From Clostridia bacterium (GTDB taxonomy: Bacteria; Bacillota; Clostridia; Lachnospirales; Lachnospiraceae), in the NCBI GenBank assembly GCA_910574255.1, contig CAJTAK010000005.1, forward strand, positions 209,184 to 273,183: a stretch of DNA of 64,000 nt. Direction: 5' to 3'. Positions within the stretch are counted from its first letter, which is position 1. Each line of letters opens with the position of its first letter. Shown here in pieces: positions 26,482-34,389 of the stretch. Made by a program: the position numbers and the translations under genes. Under the pieces are notes generated by a model. That model saw nothing but the letters and a program-made list of their open reading frames with translations. It was not told the DNA's origin and searched no databases.

Positions 26482-26619
26482 AAGAGAGCCGCTTTTAAGC
26501 AGCCTACCAGTAAAGAAACAGCGGTTTGCTAGACCGCCTTTAGGCGGAAATGCAAAGGTCTTGCCCCAGGGGGGCTTCCCCATTCCACCAACTGAGCTGG
26601 TGGTTGGGCCCTTGGGCGG

Positions 26620-26630
26620 TGAATAGTTAC
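26620..26630 (+). repeat. Terminal inverted repeat, right copy
   Basis: TGAATAGTTAC is the reverse complement of 25733-25743. It directly follows a GGGCCCTTGGGCGG stretch after the right-end hairpin of the IS element. Confidence 0.6.
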
Positions 26631-26919
26631 AAATATTCTTTATATATGTCCGAATAAGAAGAAATACATTGTAAAAGGTGAATGTACAGATACATCAACT
26701 TGTGCTTCCTGTGTACTTGAGCTTTTTTATTTATGCTTTAAAAAAGAAAACCATAGATATATTAGGCGCCCTATAGCCAAAGAGGATATATTTCATTGCT
26801 TATTGGTTATGTTGAAATATACAAAATTTAAGACGGGAGGCAAGAGAAAGGATTCTTTCTTTAATAAAGGAAGGAGATATAATTATAGCAATAACAGCCT
26901 TCGATTATATGCATAAATT
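26631..26919 (+). pseudogene. Open but unrecognised coding remnant
   Basis: One frame stays open from just after the inverted repeat to a stop near 26917. It reads CPNKKKYIVKGECTDTSTC near its start, and YIRRPIAKEDIFHCLL later. There is no start codon with a ribosome site, and the IS200 element sits directly upstream, so this may be the tail of a gene cut by the insertion. I do not recognise the family. A further short open stretch (about 26888-26967) and degraded DNA follow up to 27130. Confidence 0.3.
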
Positions 26920-27132
26920 ATACGAAATTGATGGAGAATTATATAACGAAATTTTAGGCTGTTGTTAAAACTTGACGGGAAAGGAGAATGGTATTCCGAA
27001 AATGAGAAGACGTGCAAGACATTTGAAGGATACGTTAGGATTGGCTCCAAATGTTGGTAAAAAGTAGAATTATTGTCTGTATAATGGGGTTAAAACACTT
27101 ACCTTCTAGGCAAAACCTTTAGGTCAACTACA

Positions 27133-27176
27133 CACCTCGAAGTTTAGAAAAAAATAGGGATACTAAACTTGAGGTG
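27133..27176 (+). repeat. Hairpin at the left end of a decayed IS200 copy
   Basis: CACCTCGAAGTTTAG and CTAAACTTGAGGTG pair with one bulged base. The hairpin lies immediately before a degraded tnpA, where an IS200 left-end hairpin would be. Confidence 0.5.
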
Positions 27177-27179
27177 AAG

Positions 27180-27368
27180 GTGGAAAACTATAGGAAATCG
27201 GCACGCTGTACATATGATATAAAATATCATATTGTATGAATAACAAAATATCGAAAACCTGTATTGATAGGAAAGGTTGTGTTAAGGACAAGAGAATTAA
27301 TGCGAAAAATATGCCAGATAAATAAAGTGGAAATACTGGACTATAAAAATCCCAAGAAGAAAATCTAG
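27180..27368 (+). pseudogene. Degraded IS200-type transposase fragment
   Basis: The frame from GTG 27180 reads YRKSARCTYDIKYHIV, then a TGA where related transposases have tryptophan, then ITKYRKPVLIGKVVL, a helix ending ICQINKVEIL, and a TAG at 27366. This is the N-terminal third of a TnpA. The HUH motif and catalytic tyrosine are lost. It is a different lineage from the copy at 26071. Confidence 0.75.
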
Positions 27369-27450
27369 GAATCCCCAAAGATTTATGGTATCCTAAAATA
27401 AAATACCAAAATATGACATACAGAACCATAAGAAAAAGGGGAGAACACAA

Positions 27451-29037
27451 ATGAGCTATGAAGAACTGTCCTTAACCGGATTTATAAATGAAATGAAGGA
27501 TGTCTCCGTAGGCCCCCATGCAAGAAAATTTTGCTTCGTCTTAGGGGCAGGGGCGTCCATTACATCCGGAATAAAGTCAGGCCAGGAGCTTGTAAACATA
27601 TGGGACAAAGAACTGCTGGAGAGAAACAGGGATAGTCATTTAAAATGGAAAAAGGATTTAAAAATAAACGATTCCAACAAATACAGCTTTTACAGCCAAT
27701 ATTATGAAAGGCGTTTTAAACGTCAGCCCATGGATGGGTATAATTATTTGGAAAAACTGATGGAGCATGCAAAGCCAAGCATTGGATATGTAATGCTTTC
27801 GTATATGCTGACGCAGACGGAGCATAACGTTGTAATCACCACAAACTTTGATCATCTGACAGAAGACGCTGTAAATTACTACACACAGACAATACCGCTC
27901 ATCATAGGACATGAGACATTGGCCCATTATATAGGCAGGCAGATCAGAAGGCCCACAATTATAAAAATACACAGGGATCTTCTTTTTGATCCGAAGAATA
28001 GAACGGACGAATTGGAAAAGCTGCATAAAAACTGGGAGGAAGCATTGGGGATCGTATTTTCCGAGTATCATCCTGTTTTTATAGGATATGCAGGAAATGA
28101 TAAGAGCCTTATGAATTTTTTGCTGGAGAATAAGGAGAGATTTTCAAGAGACGAATGGAGATTCCCTTACTGGATGCTTTATAAGACGGACGAGGTAAAT
28201 GCCGAGGTGATGCAGTTTCTGGAAGCGGCCAATGGATATCTGATTAAGCAGAATGGATTCGATAAGGTTTTGTATTTGCTGGGAGCTGAATTTGAGTGCA
28301 AATTGCCTTTAAAGGAAGACTTCATCAACGATGCCGAAAAGCGGTTTCAGATGCTGGCAAATGCGATTGACGAGTTTACTGAGAAATCAATCCGGAAAGA
28401 GGATATGCCCCAGGAGGAAAAAGAGCCTGACGAAGAAATGGACCAGGCAGTTCGGAAAATTACCAATCAGACAAAATTGCAGGGGATGTACAGAAGGGCA
28501 GTTGAACTGCACAATGCTGAGAAAAATAAAGAGGCAATAGAACTGGAACAGCAGCTTCTGGAGTTTGAGCCGGACAATGCCAGATACCGTTATCTTTTGG
28601 GCTTAACTTTACAGCAAATGGGGCGTTATGAGGAATCATTAGATGAACTTCAGAGAGCATTGGAGCTTGATCCGGATAATGCAGAATACAACTACAGCCT
28701 TGGTGTAACCTTTTTTGAATTAGACCGTTACAATGAGGATTTGGAGGCGACAAGAAGAGCATTGGAATTTGACCCGGATAATGCGGAATATCACTATGAA
28801 CTCGGAAAAACATTATACGCATTGGAACGTTATGAGGAAGATTTGAGAGAAACAAGAAAAGCATTGGAACTCGATCCGGACAATGCAGAGTATCACTGGA
28901 GCTTGGGATGCACTCTAAAAAGGCTGAAGCGCTATAAGGAGGCACAAAAGGCAATGCAGAAGGCTTTAGAATTGGAGCCTGACAATGAACAGTATCAGGC
29001 TGATCTTGAAAAGATAAAAAATGAAAAATTTGGTTGA
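27451..29037 (+). CDS. SIR2-like NADase domain protein with TPR repeats
   Basis: This protein has 528 residues. The N-terminal 300 residues are a SIR2-like domain: FVLGAGASITSG near residue 30 (NAD-binding), ITTNFDHLTED near 130, KIHRD near 172, and GYAGND near 212. A charged linker (about 325-345) leads to at least four TPR units of 34 residues ending at about 520, each with the LDPDNAEY-type turn. Bacterial SIR2 domains of this kind often deplete NAD in phage defence, with repeat domains as sensors. No partner gene is adjacent, so a defence role is inference. AGGGGAG precedes the ATG. It sits alone between IS relics and a regulator. Confidence 0.85.
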   Translation: MSYEELSLTGFINEMKDVSVGPHARKFCFVLGAGASITSGIKSGQELVNIWDKELLERNRDSHLKWKKDLKINDSNKYSFYSQYYERRFKRQPMDGYNYLEKLMEHAKPSIGYVMLSYMLTQTEHNVVITTNFDHLTEDAVNYYTQTIPLIIGHETLAHYIGRQIRRPTIIKIHRDLLFDPKNRTDELEKLHKNWEEALGIVFSEYHPVFIGYAGNDKSLMNFLLENKERFSRDEWRFPYWMLYKTDEVNAEVMQFLEAANGYLIKQNGFDKVLYLLGAEFECKLPLKEDFINDAEKRFQMLANAIDEFTEKSIRKEDMPQEEKEPDEEMDQAVRKITNQTKLQGMYRRAVELHNAEKNKEAIELEQQLLEFEPDNARYRYLLGLTLQQMGRYEESLDELQRALELDPDNAEYNYSLGVTFFELDRYNEDLEATRRALEFDPDNAEYHYELGKTLYALERYEEDLRETRKALELDPDNAEYHWSLGCTLKRLKRYKEAQKAMQKALELEPDNEQYQADLEKIKNEKFG

Positions 29038-29069
29038 AATAAGCCGGATTCGTTGCTGTGACCAGCAGC

Positions 29070-29978
29070 CTAACCGTTTGCTGTTATATGAGTTGCATTT
29101 CTATGCTCTTTAGGAGAGCAATCATAAAACCGCCGGAACATTTTTGAGAAATGGCTGGGGCTGTCAAAGCCGCACAAAAGAGCAATCTCCGAAATGCTTT
29201 TTTCCGGTTCCCGCAAAAGGCGTTCGGCACCCTGCATAACTCTGTATTTTAACAGATATTGCATGGGAGGAAGCTGAATATTTCTTTTAAAACAGCGCAG
29301 GCATTCACGCTCTCCGATATCTGCGGCCTTTGCGATATCCGACAGCAGAACAGGCTCGGAAAAATGTGTGTGTATGTACTTAAGCATAATCCGGATGCGG
29401 AGCTGATCCGGATTTGCCCCTGTTTCCTTTGGAACGGCTTTCGGTTCAAAGTGTTCATACAGAAAATAGCATATTTGAGAGAGGGCTGTTCTCACGGTAA
29501 ATTCAAATCCGGGCGTATCACAGGCAAGAGCCTCGAAAGCCTGAAGAAAAGAGGATGTTTGATGAGGATGTGCTTCCTTTTGAAACAAAAAGCCGTCAAA
29601 GAGTGTGTCTGCCGTAAGGGGAGACAGATATTTTGTGGCAAATGCGGAATCGCTGGTTCCGGTAATCAGTCGGGTATGAAAGACCAGGGACAGGAGCTGA
29701 CACTTGGGAAAAGCAGATGCCGTATGGAGAATATTGGAATTGATTACAATGCAGTCTCCCTGGGTGAGCAAAAAGCTTTTGGTTGGAACCCGAAACCTTA
29801 TAGAGCCGCTTTTTACATAGGCAATTTCCAGCTCTTCATGCCAGTGCCAGGGAATGGTTTGCTCAGGCTTGTCTGTATAAAATCCCTTATAAGCGGCACA
29901 GGGAAAACCCGGAGTGCCGTGGGGATGCAATTCTTTTTGCATATTGTTCAAATTCAACCCACATGTTTGTAATCCCAT
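29070..29978 (-). CDS. AraC family transcriptional regulator
   Basis: This 302-residue protein has an N-terminal cupin sensing domain (IPWHWHEELEIAYVKSGSIRF near residue 42, LTQGDCIVINSNILHTA) and a C-terminal double helix-turn-helix. SEPVLLSDIAKAADIGEREC and ISEIALLCGFDSPSHFSKMF mark the two helices. A G-rich stretch precedes the start. The effector is probably a sugar. It converges on the SIR2-TPR gene with 32 bases between stops and is divergent from the small ORF and PHP gene, which may be its targets. Confidence 0.88.
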   Translation of the reverse strand: MGLQTCGLNLNNMQKELHPHGTPGFPCAAYKGFYTDKPEQTIPWHWHEELEIAYVKSGSIRFRVPTKSFLLTQGDCIVINSNILHTASAFPKCQLLSLVFHTRLITGTSDSAFATKYLSPLTADTLFDGFLFQKEAHPHQTSSFLQAFEALACDTPGFEFTVRTALSQICYFLYEHFEPKAVPKETGANPDQLRIRIMLKYIHTHFSEPVLLSDIAKAADIGERECLRCFKRNIQLPPMQYLLKYRVMQGAERLLREPEKSISEIALLCGFDSPSHFSKMFRRFYDCSPKEHRNATHITANG

Positions 29979-30163
29979 AAAAAATCCCCCCCGATAATTT
30001 CCAAAGCTTAATGAAACGGCATTGGGTAATTTCGCATTGTTTAAACAGCGCTGTTGAAAATAGTGGTCGTTTTTGTTACATTATAAGTCGAAAAAAGCAT
30101 TGTTTCAACCCGGAAAAGGCGGTATTTTTATAGATATAGAAATTTGGAAAAGAGACGATTAAC

Positions 30164-30316
30164 ATGGGACAAAACGCACTTTCGCTTCAAAGCTCCGTGG
30201 TGGGCAGCCATGCGGTTGAAATTATTAACGGGCTGGCATGCAGTGGACTGTTTTCGGCGGAAGCTTCCCTGTCAGGGGTATATGGGGCTTTTGAGGTATC
30301 CAAAGGAAGAGCTTGA
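30164..30316 (+). CDS. Possible small ORF upstream of the PHP gene
   Basis: A frame of 50 codons opens at ATG 30164 (GQNALSLQSSVVGSHAVEII) and ends at TGA 30314, 16 bases before the PHP gene. Only a weak AAGAGA ribosome site precedes it. The sequence looks protein-like but I do not recognise it. It could be a leader gene or a remnant of a larger gene. A longer overlapping frame (30144-30329) looks less likely because of its composition. Confidence 0.25.
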   Translation: MGQNALSLQSSVVGSHAVEIINGLACSGLFSAEASLSGVYGAFEVSKGRA

Positions 30317-30332
30317 TCTATGGAGGTAAAAA

Positions 30333-31232
30333 ATGGTTGATTTACATATGCACAGCAATTACAGTGATGACGGAGAGTTTACGCCCCTTGATCTGGCGGA
30401 GAAATGCGTAGCTTGGGGAGTAGAGCTGATGGCTGTCACGGATCACAACTGCGCCTGCGCAAATCAGGAAGTAAAAGAAGCGGCAAAGGAACGGGGAATC
30501 CGTTATATTTCAGGAATTGAGATTGATTGTACCTATGAGGGAGCGAATTTTCATGTGCTGGGATACGGTATAGATGATGCGTCCCCGGATTTTGCCAGGG
30601 TGGAGGAAAATATCAGATCTCAGGTTCGAAATGCTTCCATAGAAATGCTCGCCAAGACAAGAAAGATGGGGTTTATGGTGGAAGAAAGGGAAATGCGGCA
30701 GCTTTCTGAAGGGAGCCGCTGGCCGGATTCCTGGACAGGAGAGATGTTTGCGGAGGTTCTTCTTGCAAAGCCGGAATACAGAGAACATCCTCTGCTTTTG
30801 CCTTATCGGGAGGGCGGAACCAGGGCGGATAATGCTCTGGTGAACTTTTACTGGGATTTTTATTCTCAGGGAAAGCCCTGCCATGCGGATATTTTGATAC
30901 CGGAAATGAAAGATATCATAGATATCATCCATCAAAACCACGGTCTAGCGGTTCTGGCCCACCCCTGCGTCAACCTGAAAGGACGGGAGCAGCTTCTTGG
31001 CGGAATCATAGGTTTGGGGATAGACGGGATCGAAGCTTTCAGCAGTTACCATACGCCAGAGCAGGCTTTGGAGCGTGTGGAGCAGGCAAGGGCTTATGGG
31101 CTGTTCTACACCTGCGGCAGTGATTTTCACGGAAAGACAAAGCCGGCCATTTGCCTGGGAGGGCATGGATGCAAAGCGCCGAAGGAAGAACTTGAACGGG
31201 AATTGGAGAAGCTGATGGAGAAAGCGCTGTGA
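30333..31232 (+). CDS. PHP domain phosphoesterase
   Basis: This 299-residue protein has the four metal-binding blocks of PHP enzymes: VDLHMHSNYSDDGEFTP at the start, AVTDHNCACAN near residue 34, GIEIDCTY near 60, LAHPCVNL near 208, and CGSDFHGKTKP near 262. It resembles the YciV/RNase AM group, which removes phosphate from nucleoside bisphosphates or trims short RNA. TGGAGG precedes the ATG. It is separated from tyrS by a full T-box leader with its own promoter, so it is not part of that unit. Confidence 0.85.
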   Translation: MVDLHMHSNYSDDGEFTPLDLAEKCVAWGVELMAVTDHNCACANQEVKEAAKERGIRYISGIEIDCTYEGANFHVLGYGIDDASPDFARVEENIRSQVRNASIEMLAKTRKMGFMVEEREMRQLSEGSRWPDSWTGEMFAEVLLAKPEYREHPLLLPYREGGTRADNALVNFYWDFYSQGKPCHADILIPEMKDIIDIIHQNHGLAVLAHPCVNLKGREQLLGGIIGLGIDGIEAFSSYHTPEQALERVEQARAYGLFYTCGSDFHGKTKPAICLGGHGCKAPKEELERELEKLMEKAL

Positions 31233-31303
31233 GTGTTCGCTGATTTTGATTGAAAAGTCAGCTTGCTTTTACAAGTTTTAAGATGCTTTTATGGAAAACC
31301 CGG

Positions 31304-31332
31304 TTGACAATCTCGAAATCTACAGATATAAT
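31304..31332 (+). promoter_or_regulatory. Consensus sigma-A promoter of tyrS
   Basis: TTGACA (31304-31309) and TATAAT (31327-31332) are separated by 17 bases, a perfect consensus match. It drives the T-box leader. Confidence 0.9.
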
Positions 31333-31339
31333 GTCCCTA

Positions 31340-31660
31340 GTATCTGACAGATATCCATTACAATTTTATCATTGCAAAAGCATGGACGGGAACAAGTAGA
31401 GAGCAGTGACACCGGACAGAAAGCAGCCGGATGATGAGAGGCACACGGAAAGCCTGCTTTTGAATACATCCCTGAGCTTCACACCAAACGGAGTAATATT
31501 CTAAATTAACTCCAAGTAGGCTGTGACGGAACCCTGCACACGTTATCGTGCTAGAGTGTTTTGAAGCACTTGAAGAGGTAAGCGGCGTGAGCCGTTTATA
31601 AAAAAAGGTGGTAACACGAGTATAACCCTCGTCCTTTTATTAGGACGGGGGTTTTTTGCG
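31340..31660 (+). promoter_or_regulatory. Tyr-specific T-box riboswitch
   Basis: The leader has the T-box sequence AAGGTGGTAACACGAG at 31605-31620, followed by the terminator hairpin with T-run. Upstream there is a long Stem I region, and the segment GAATACATCCCTGAGC near 31460 places UAC (tyrosine) as the specifier codon. Uncharged tRNA-Tyr would pair with the specifier and with the T-box bulge, favouring the antiterminator and raising TyrRS synthesis when tyrosine is short. Confidence 0.92.
31626..31656 (+). terminator. T-box terminator hairpin
   Basis: CCTCGTCC and GGACGGGG arms around an AT-rich loop are followed by TTTTTT. The 5' arm overlaps the T-box sequence region, so it is the conditional terminator of the riboswitch. 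Confidence 0.9.
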
Positions 31661-31752
31661 CATTGGCAATGAGCCGGGCAGCGAAGCGGAATCAAGCGGC
31701 CCGGCGGGGTAAATTTAAAATCAAAGAAAACAATCAAAAGGAGAACAAACCA

Positions 31753-32991
31753 ATGTCACAAAACGTATACGACATCCTGATGGAGCGCGGCTTCATCGAA
31801 CAATGTACCCACCCGGAGGAGGTAAGGGAGCTTCTGGGAGGCAGTGAGCCGGTAACCTTTTACATCGGCTTTGATGCAACGGCGGACAGCCTGACGGCAG
31901 GACATTTCCTGACGATTATGGCTATGATGCATATGCAGAGGGCAGGCCACAGGCCGATTGCCCTTCTTGGCGGCGGTACTACAATGGTAGGAGATCCATC
32001 CGGAAAATCCGATATGAGAAAGGTTATGACCAAGGAAACCATTGAGCACAATGCGGAGTGTTTTCGTAAGCAATTTTCTCATTTTCTGAATTTTGAGGAT
32101 GACAAGGCGATTCTGGCCAACAATGCGGACTGGCTGCTGAATCTGAACTATGTGGAGTTCCTGCGGGAAGTAGGCGCTCATTTTTCCGTAAACCGAATGC
32201 TGACAGCCGAGTGCTATAAGCAGAGAATGGAGAAAGGATTGACTTTCTTTGAATTTAACTACATGATTATGCAGTCCTATGATTTCCTGAAGCTGAATCA
32301 ATTGTACGGCTGCCAGATGCAGCTTGGCGGCAATGATCAGTGGTCCAATATCATCGGCGGCGTGGAGCTGATTAGAAGAAAAGAGAACAAGCCGGCCTAT
32401 GGTCTGACCTTTAAGCTCTTGACTACCAGCGAGGGCATTAAGATGGGCAAGACTATGAAGGGAGCTGTGTGGCTTGACCCAAAGAAGACCTCTCCCTACG
32501 AGTTCTATCAGTACTGGAGAAACATTGAGGATGTGAAAGTGGAGGAATGCCTGGGACTTCTGACGTTCCTGCCCATGGATGAGGTGCGCCGTCTGGGAGC
32601 TTTGGAGGGCGCCGAGATTAACCATGCCAAGGAAGTGCTTGCCTATGAGATTACCAGGATTGTTCATGGGGAGGAAGAGGCAAAGAAAGCCCAGGATGCC
32701 GCAAAGGCACTCTTTGTAAGCGGCGGCAAGACGGATGATATGCCTACGACGGCTTACCCGAAAGCAGATTTGGAAGCAGGCAAGGATATCCTTTCTCTGT
32801 TGGTTGAGACTAAGCTTGCGCCGACCCGTTCGGAGGCCCGCCGTCTGGTGCGGCAGGGCGGCGTCACCGTCAATGATGAAAAGGTGACGGATGTTTACAA
32901 GAGCTTTACCACGGCCGATTTGGACAGTGACGGTGCATTGATCATCCGCAAAGGGAAAAAGGCATACCATAAGGTTGTTGAGGAATCATAA
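31753..32991 (+). CDS. tyrS: Tyrosyl-tRNA synthetase
   Basis: This class I synthetase of 412 residues charges tRNA-Tyr. [17 protein letters not shown] near residue 37 is the HIGH region, [12 protein letters not shown] near residue 197 the tyrosine pocket, and KMGKTMKG near residue 234 the KMSKS loop. The C-terminal S4 domain starts near residue 345 ([17 protein letters not shown]). I chose the ATG at 31753, preceded by AAAGGAGAAC. The longer in-frame start would lie in the T-box terminator. Expression is controlled by the Tyr T-box. Confidence 0.97.
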   Translation: MSQNVYDILMERGFIEQCTHPEEVRELLGGSEPVTFYIGFDATADSLTAGHFLTIMAMMHMQRAGHRPIALLGGGTTMVGDPSGKSDMRKVMTKETIEHNAECFRKQFSHFLNFEDDKAILANNADWLLNLNYVEFLREVGAHFSVNRMLTAECYKQRMEKGLTFFEFNYMIMQSYDFLKLNQLYGCQMQLGGNDQWSNIIGGVELIRRKENKPAYGLTFKLLTTSEGIKMGKTMKGAVWLDPKKTSPYEFYQYWRNIEDVKVEECLGLLTFLPMDEVRRLGALEGAEINHAKEVLAYEITRIVHGEEEAKKAQDAAKALFVSGGKTDDMPTTAYPKADLEAGKDILSLLVETKLAPTRSEARRLVRQGGVTVNDEKVTDVYKSFTTADLDSDGALIIRKGKKAYHKVVEES

Positions 32992-33021
32992 TTTTCTTAT
33001 CTTTTGAAAGGTATAAGGTCT

Positions 33022-34026
33022 ATGGAAAAAAAGTTGACCATCCGTGATATTGCAGATATGTCGGGCGTGGCAAAGAGTACGGTGTCCCGGTATTTGAATG
33101 GGGGAAGCGTCCGGGCGGAAACAGGCCAGAAGATAAAGAAAGTGATAGAAGCACATAATTATGAGCCGAATGTATTTGCACGTCTCAGTGCAAAGAACAG
33201 CCGGATTGTGGGGCTGATTGTTCCCGGATTTGATTCGATTGTGACACCGGGACTGGTAGAACTTATCGTTGCGTATTTGAAACGCTATGACTACACGCCT
33301 TTGATTATGCATACGGGAGACGTTCTGGCGGAGGAAATCAAAAGCATCGAGCGATTGACGAACATGAATGCGGACGGCATCATGGTTCTGGCTTCCGGAA
33401 TTACCGAGCAGCACCGGGCGGCGGTGGAAAAAGCCAACATACCGGTTCTGTTTTTGGGACAAAGGTATATGCAGGGAAATTCCGTAATCAATGACGATTA
33501 CCATGCGGGCCTGGAGCTTGGGCGTTATCTCGGAGCAAAAGGGGCCAGCAGGGTAGCAGGGCTCTGGGTCGGTGAAAAGGATATTGCCGTGGGAAAAGAA
33601 CGGAAACGGGGAGTTGTGGACGGACTTGGCGAATTTGGAGTCCGGGAGATTGAATTTCTGGAGACCAGTTTTTTCTACCGGGACGCAGTAAGAGCAGCGG
33701 AAGAGCTCTTTGCCCGCAAAGAGTGGCCGGATACGGTAGTCTGTGCAACAGATCGGATTGCGGAGGGTGTGTACAAGGTGTTATATCAGAAGCAGGCGAG
33801 GATACCGGAGGATGTTTCCGTAACCGGCTTTGGAGATTATGAGACCAGTGAGATTTTGTGCCCTCCCCTTACCACCATCCGCTTGAATCTGGAGAACTGG
33901 GGAGAAATCAGTGCGGAGACAATGCTTCAGATGATCCAGGGGAAACCGGTGAGCAAGCTACAGGTGAATTCCTATGAACTGATCGAGAGAAGCAGTGTGG
34001 CGGACAGAGGACAAAACAGAATATAG
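33022..34026 (+). CDS. LacI family repressor, likely for the sucrose/fructan operon
   Basis: This 334-residue protein has the LacI helix-turn-helix IRDIADMSGVAKSTVSRYLN (residues 7-26), the hinge helix region NVFARLSAKNS, and a periplasmic-binding-like domain (IVGLIVPGFDSIV onward). It starts 31 bases after tyrS and ends before a strong terminator. Two palindromes centred on ACCGGT (34156-34168 and 34231-34244) flank the promoter of the PTS gene downstream, so it probably represses that operon and responds to a sugar or sugar phosphate. Confidence 0.88.
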   Translation: MEKKLTIRDIADMSGVAKSTVSRYLNGGSVRAETGQKIKKVIEAHNYEPNVFARLSAKNSRIVGLIVPGFDSIVTPGLVELIVAYLKRYDYTPLIMHTGDVLAEEIKSIERLTNMNADGIMVLASGITEQHRAAVEKANIPVLFLGQRYMQGNSVINDDYHAGLELGRYLGAKGASRVAGLWVGEKDIAVGKERKRGVVDGLGEFGVREIEFLETSFFYRDAVRAAEELFARKEWPDTVVCATDRIAEGVYKVLYQKQARIPEDVSVTGFGDYETSEILCPPLTTIRLNLENWGEISAETMLQMIQGKPVSKLQVNSYELIERSSVADRGQNRI

Positions 34027-34047
34027 GGGATGACAGAATATAACAAA

Positions 34048-34102
34048 GGGGCTGCCGGGAAATGAGACAGAAATGGCTGATGTCTTATTTCCCGGCAGCC
34101 CC
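34048..34102 (+). terminator. Strong terminator after the LacI gene
   Basis: Sixteen-base perfect arms (GGGGCTGCCGGGAAAT at 34048-34063 and its complement at 34087-34102) are followed by TGTTTGTTTG. It separates tyrS-lacI transcription from the sucrose operon. Confidence 0.8.
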
Positions 34103-34155
34103 TGTTTGTTTGAATCTCTTTTTTGTAAATTCTGTATAAAGTTATGAGATTTTAA

Positions 34156-34168
34156 GAAACCGGTTCCT
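34156..34168 (+). promoter_or_regulatory. Upstream LacI-type operator
   Basis: GAAACCGGTTCCT is a near copy of the perfect palindrome at 34231-34244. It lies about 25 bases upstream of the -35 box. The pair is spaced by about 76 bases centre to centre, compatible with DNA looping by a tetrameric repressor. Confidence 0.75.
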
Positions 34169-34191
34169 GTAATATTATTGTAATTATACTA

Positions 34192-34220
34192 TTGACATTT
34201 AAAAATATTTTATTTATAAT
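34192..34220 (+). promoter_or_regulatory. Consensus promoter of the sucrose PTS operon
   Basis: TTGACA (34192-34197) and TATAAT (34215-34220) are 17 bases apart. The promoter is flanked by the two LacI-type operators. Confidence 0.9.
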
Positions 34221-34230
34221 AATTTCTAAA

Positions 34231-34244
34231 TGGAACCGGTTCCA
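34231..34244 (+). promoter_or_regulatory. Downstream LacI-type operator
   Basis: TGGAACCGGTTCCA is a perfect 14-bp palindrome just past the expected transcription start, so a bound repressor would block initiation. Confidence 0.85.
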
Positions 34245-34262
34245 AAAAATGTGTTGCATAGC

Positions 34263-34375
34263 AACTTAAAACAGCAATACCCTGACAGTGCCAGAACGAT
34301 TTATGGACACAGCCCCAAGTGGCCATAAATTGTTCTAGATAAGTTGTGCTGGAAAGGGTATTGCGGAACTTAAAA
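34263..34375 (+). mobile_element. 95-bp MITE-like insertion with 9-bp target duplication
   Basis: The direct repeats AACTTAAAA (34263-34271 and 34367-34375) flank a 95-bp element. The element ends in terminal inverted repeats CAGCAATACCCT and AGGGTATTGCGG (11 of 12 match). Inner arms ATTTATGG and CCATAAAT with neighbouring bases also pair, so the whole element can fold into one hairpin. It sits in the 5' leader of the PTS gene immediately before its ribosome site. No coding capacity. The parent transposon is not in the window; a 9-bp duplication is usual for families such as ISLre2, but I cannot assign it. Confidence 0.65.
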
Positions 34376-34389
34376 TGGGAGGGAATGAA

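Larger units (their letters stand above)
25940..26625 (+). mobile_element. IS200-type insertion sequence (IS200/IS605 family)
   Basis: The element has a single Y1 transposase and no tnpB, as in IS200. The left end carries the hairpin CCCCCAGC-TGA-GCTGGGGG (25947-25965). The right end carries a related hairpin with CCACCA and TGGTGG arms around ACTGAGC (26585-26603). These are the terminal hairpins recognised by TnpA in this family. The exact ends are uncertain because the family inserts without target duplication. A 16-bp inverted repeat (26030-26045 and 26520-26535) also flanks the transposase gene. Confidence 0.8.

Noticed and set aside
28550..29030. CRISPR-like or tandem DNA repeat array in the SIR2 gene
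   Set aside because: The periodicity of about 102 bases is the 34-residue TPR repeat of the protein, not spacer-repeat architecture. I saw no CRISPR array in the window.
27451..31232. A multi-gene defence island around the SIR2-TPR gene
   Set aside because: The neighbours are an AraC regulator, a PHP phosphoesterase and IS relics; no second defence gene is present.
31756..32970. 404-codon open frame on the minus strand
   Set aside because: It is the exact antisense of tyrS, which has all synthetase motifs. The frame is a by-product of tyrS codon usage and has no ribosome site or recognisable domain.
34272..34366. Riboswitch or antiterminator before the PTS gene
   Set aside because: The stem-loop has terminal inverted repeats with a 9-bp target duplication and no terminator alternative. 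A mobile element insertion explains it better.
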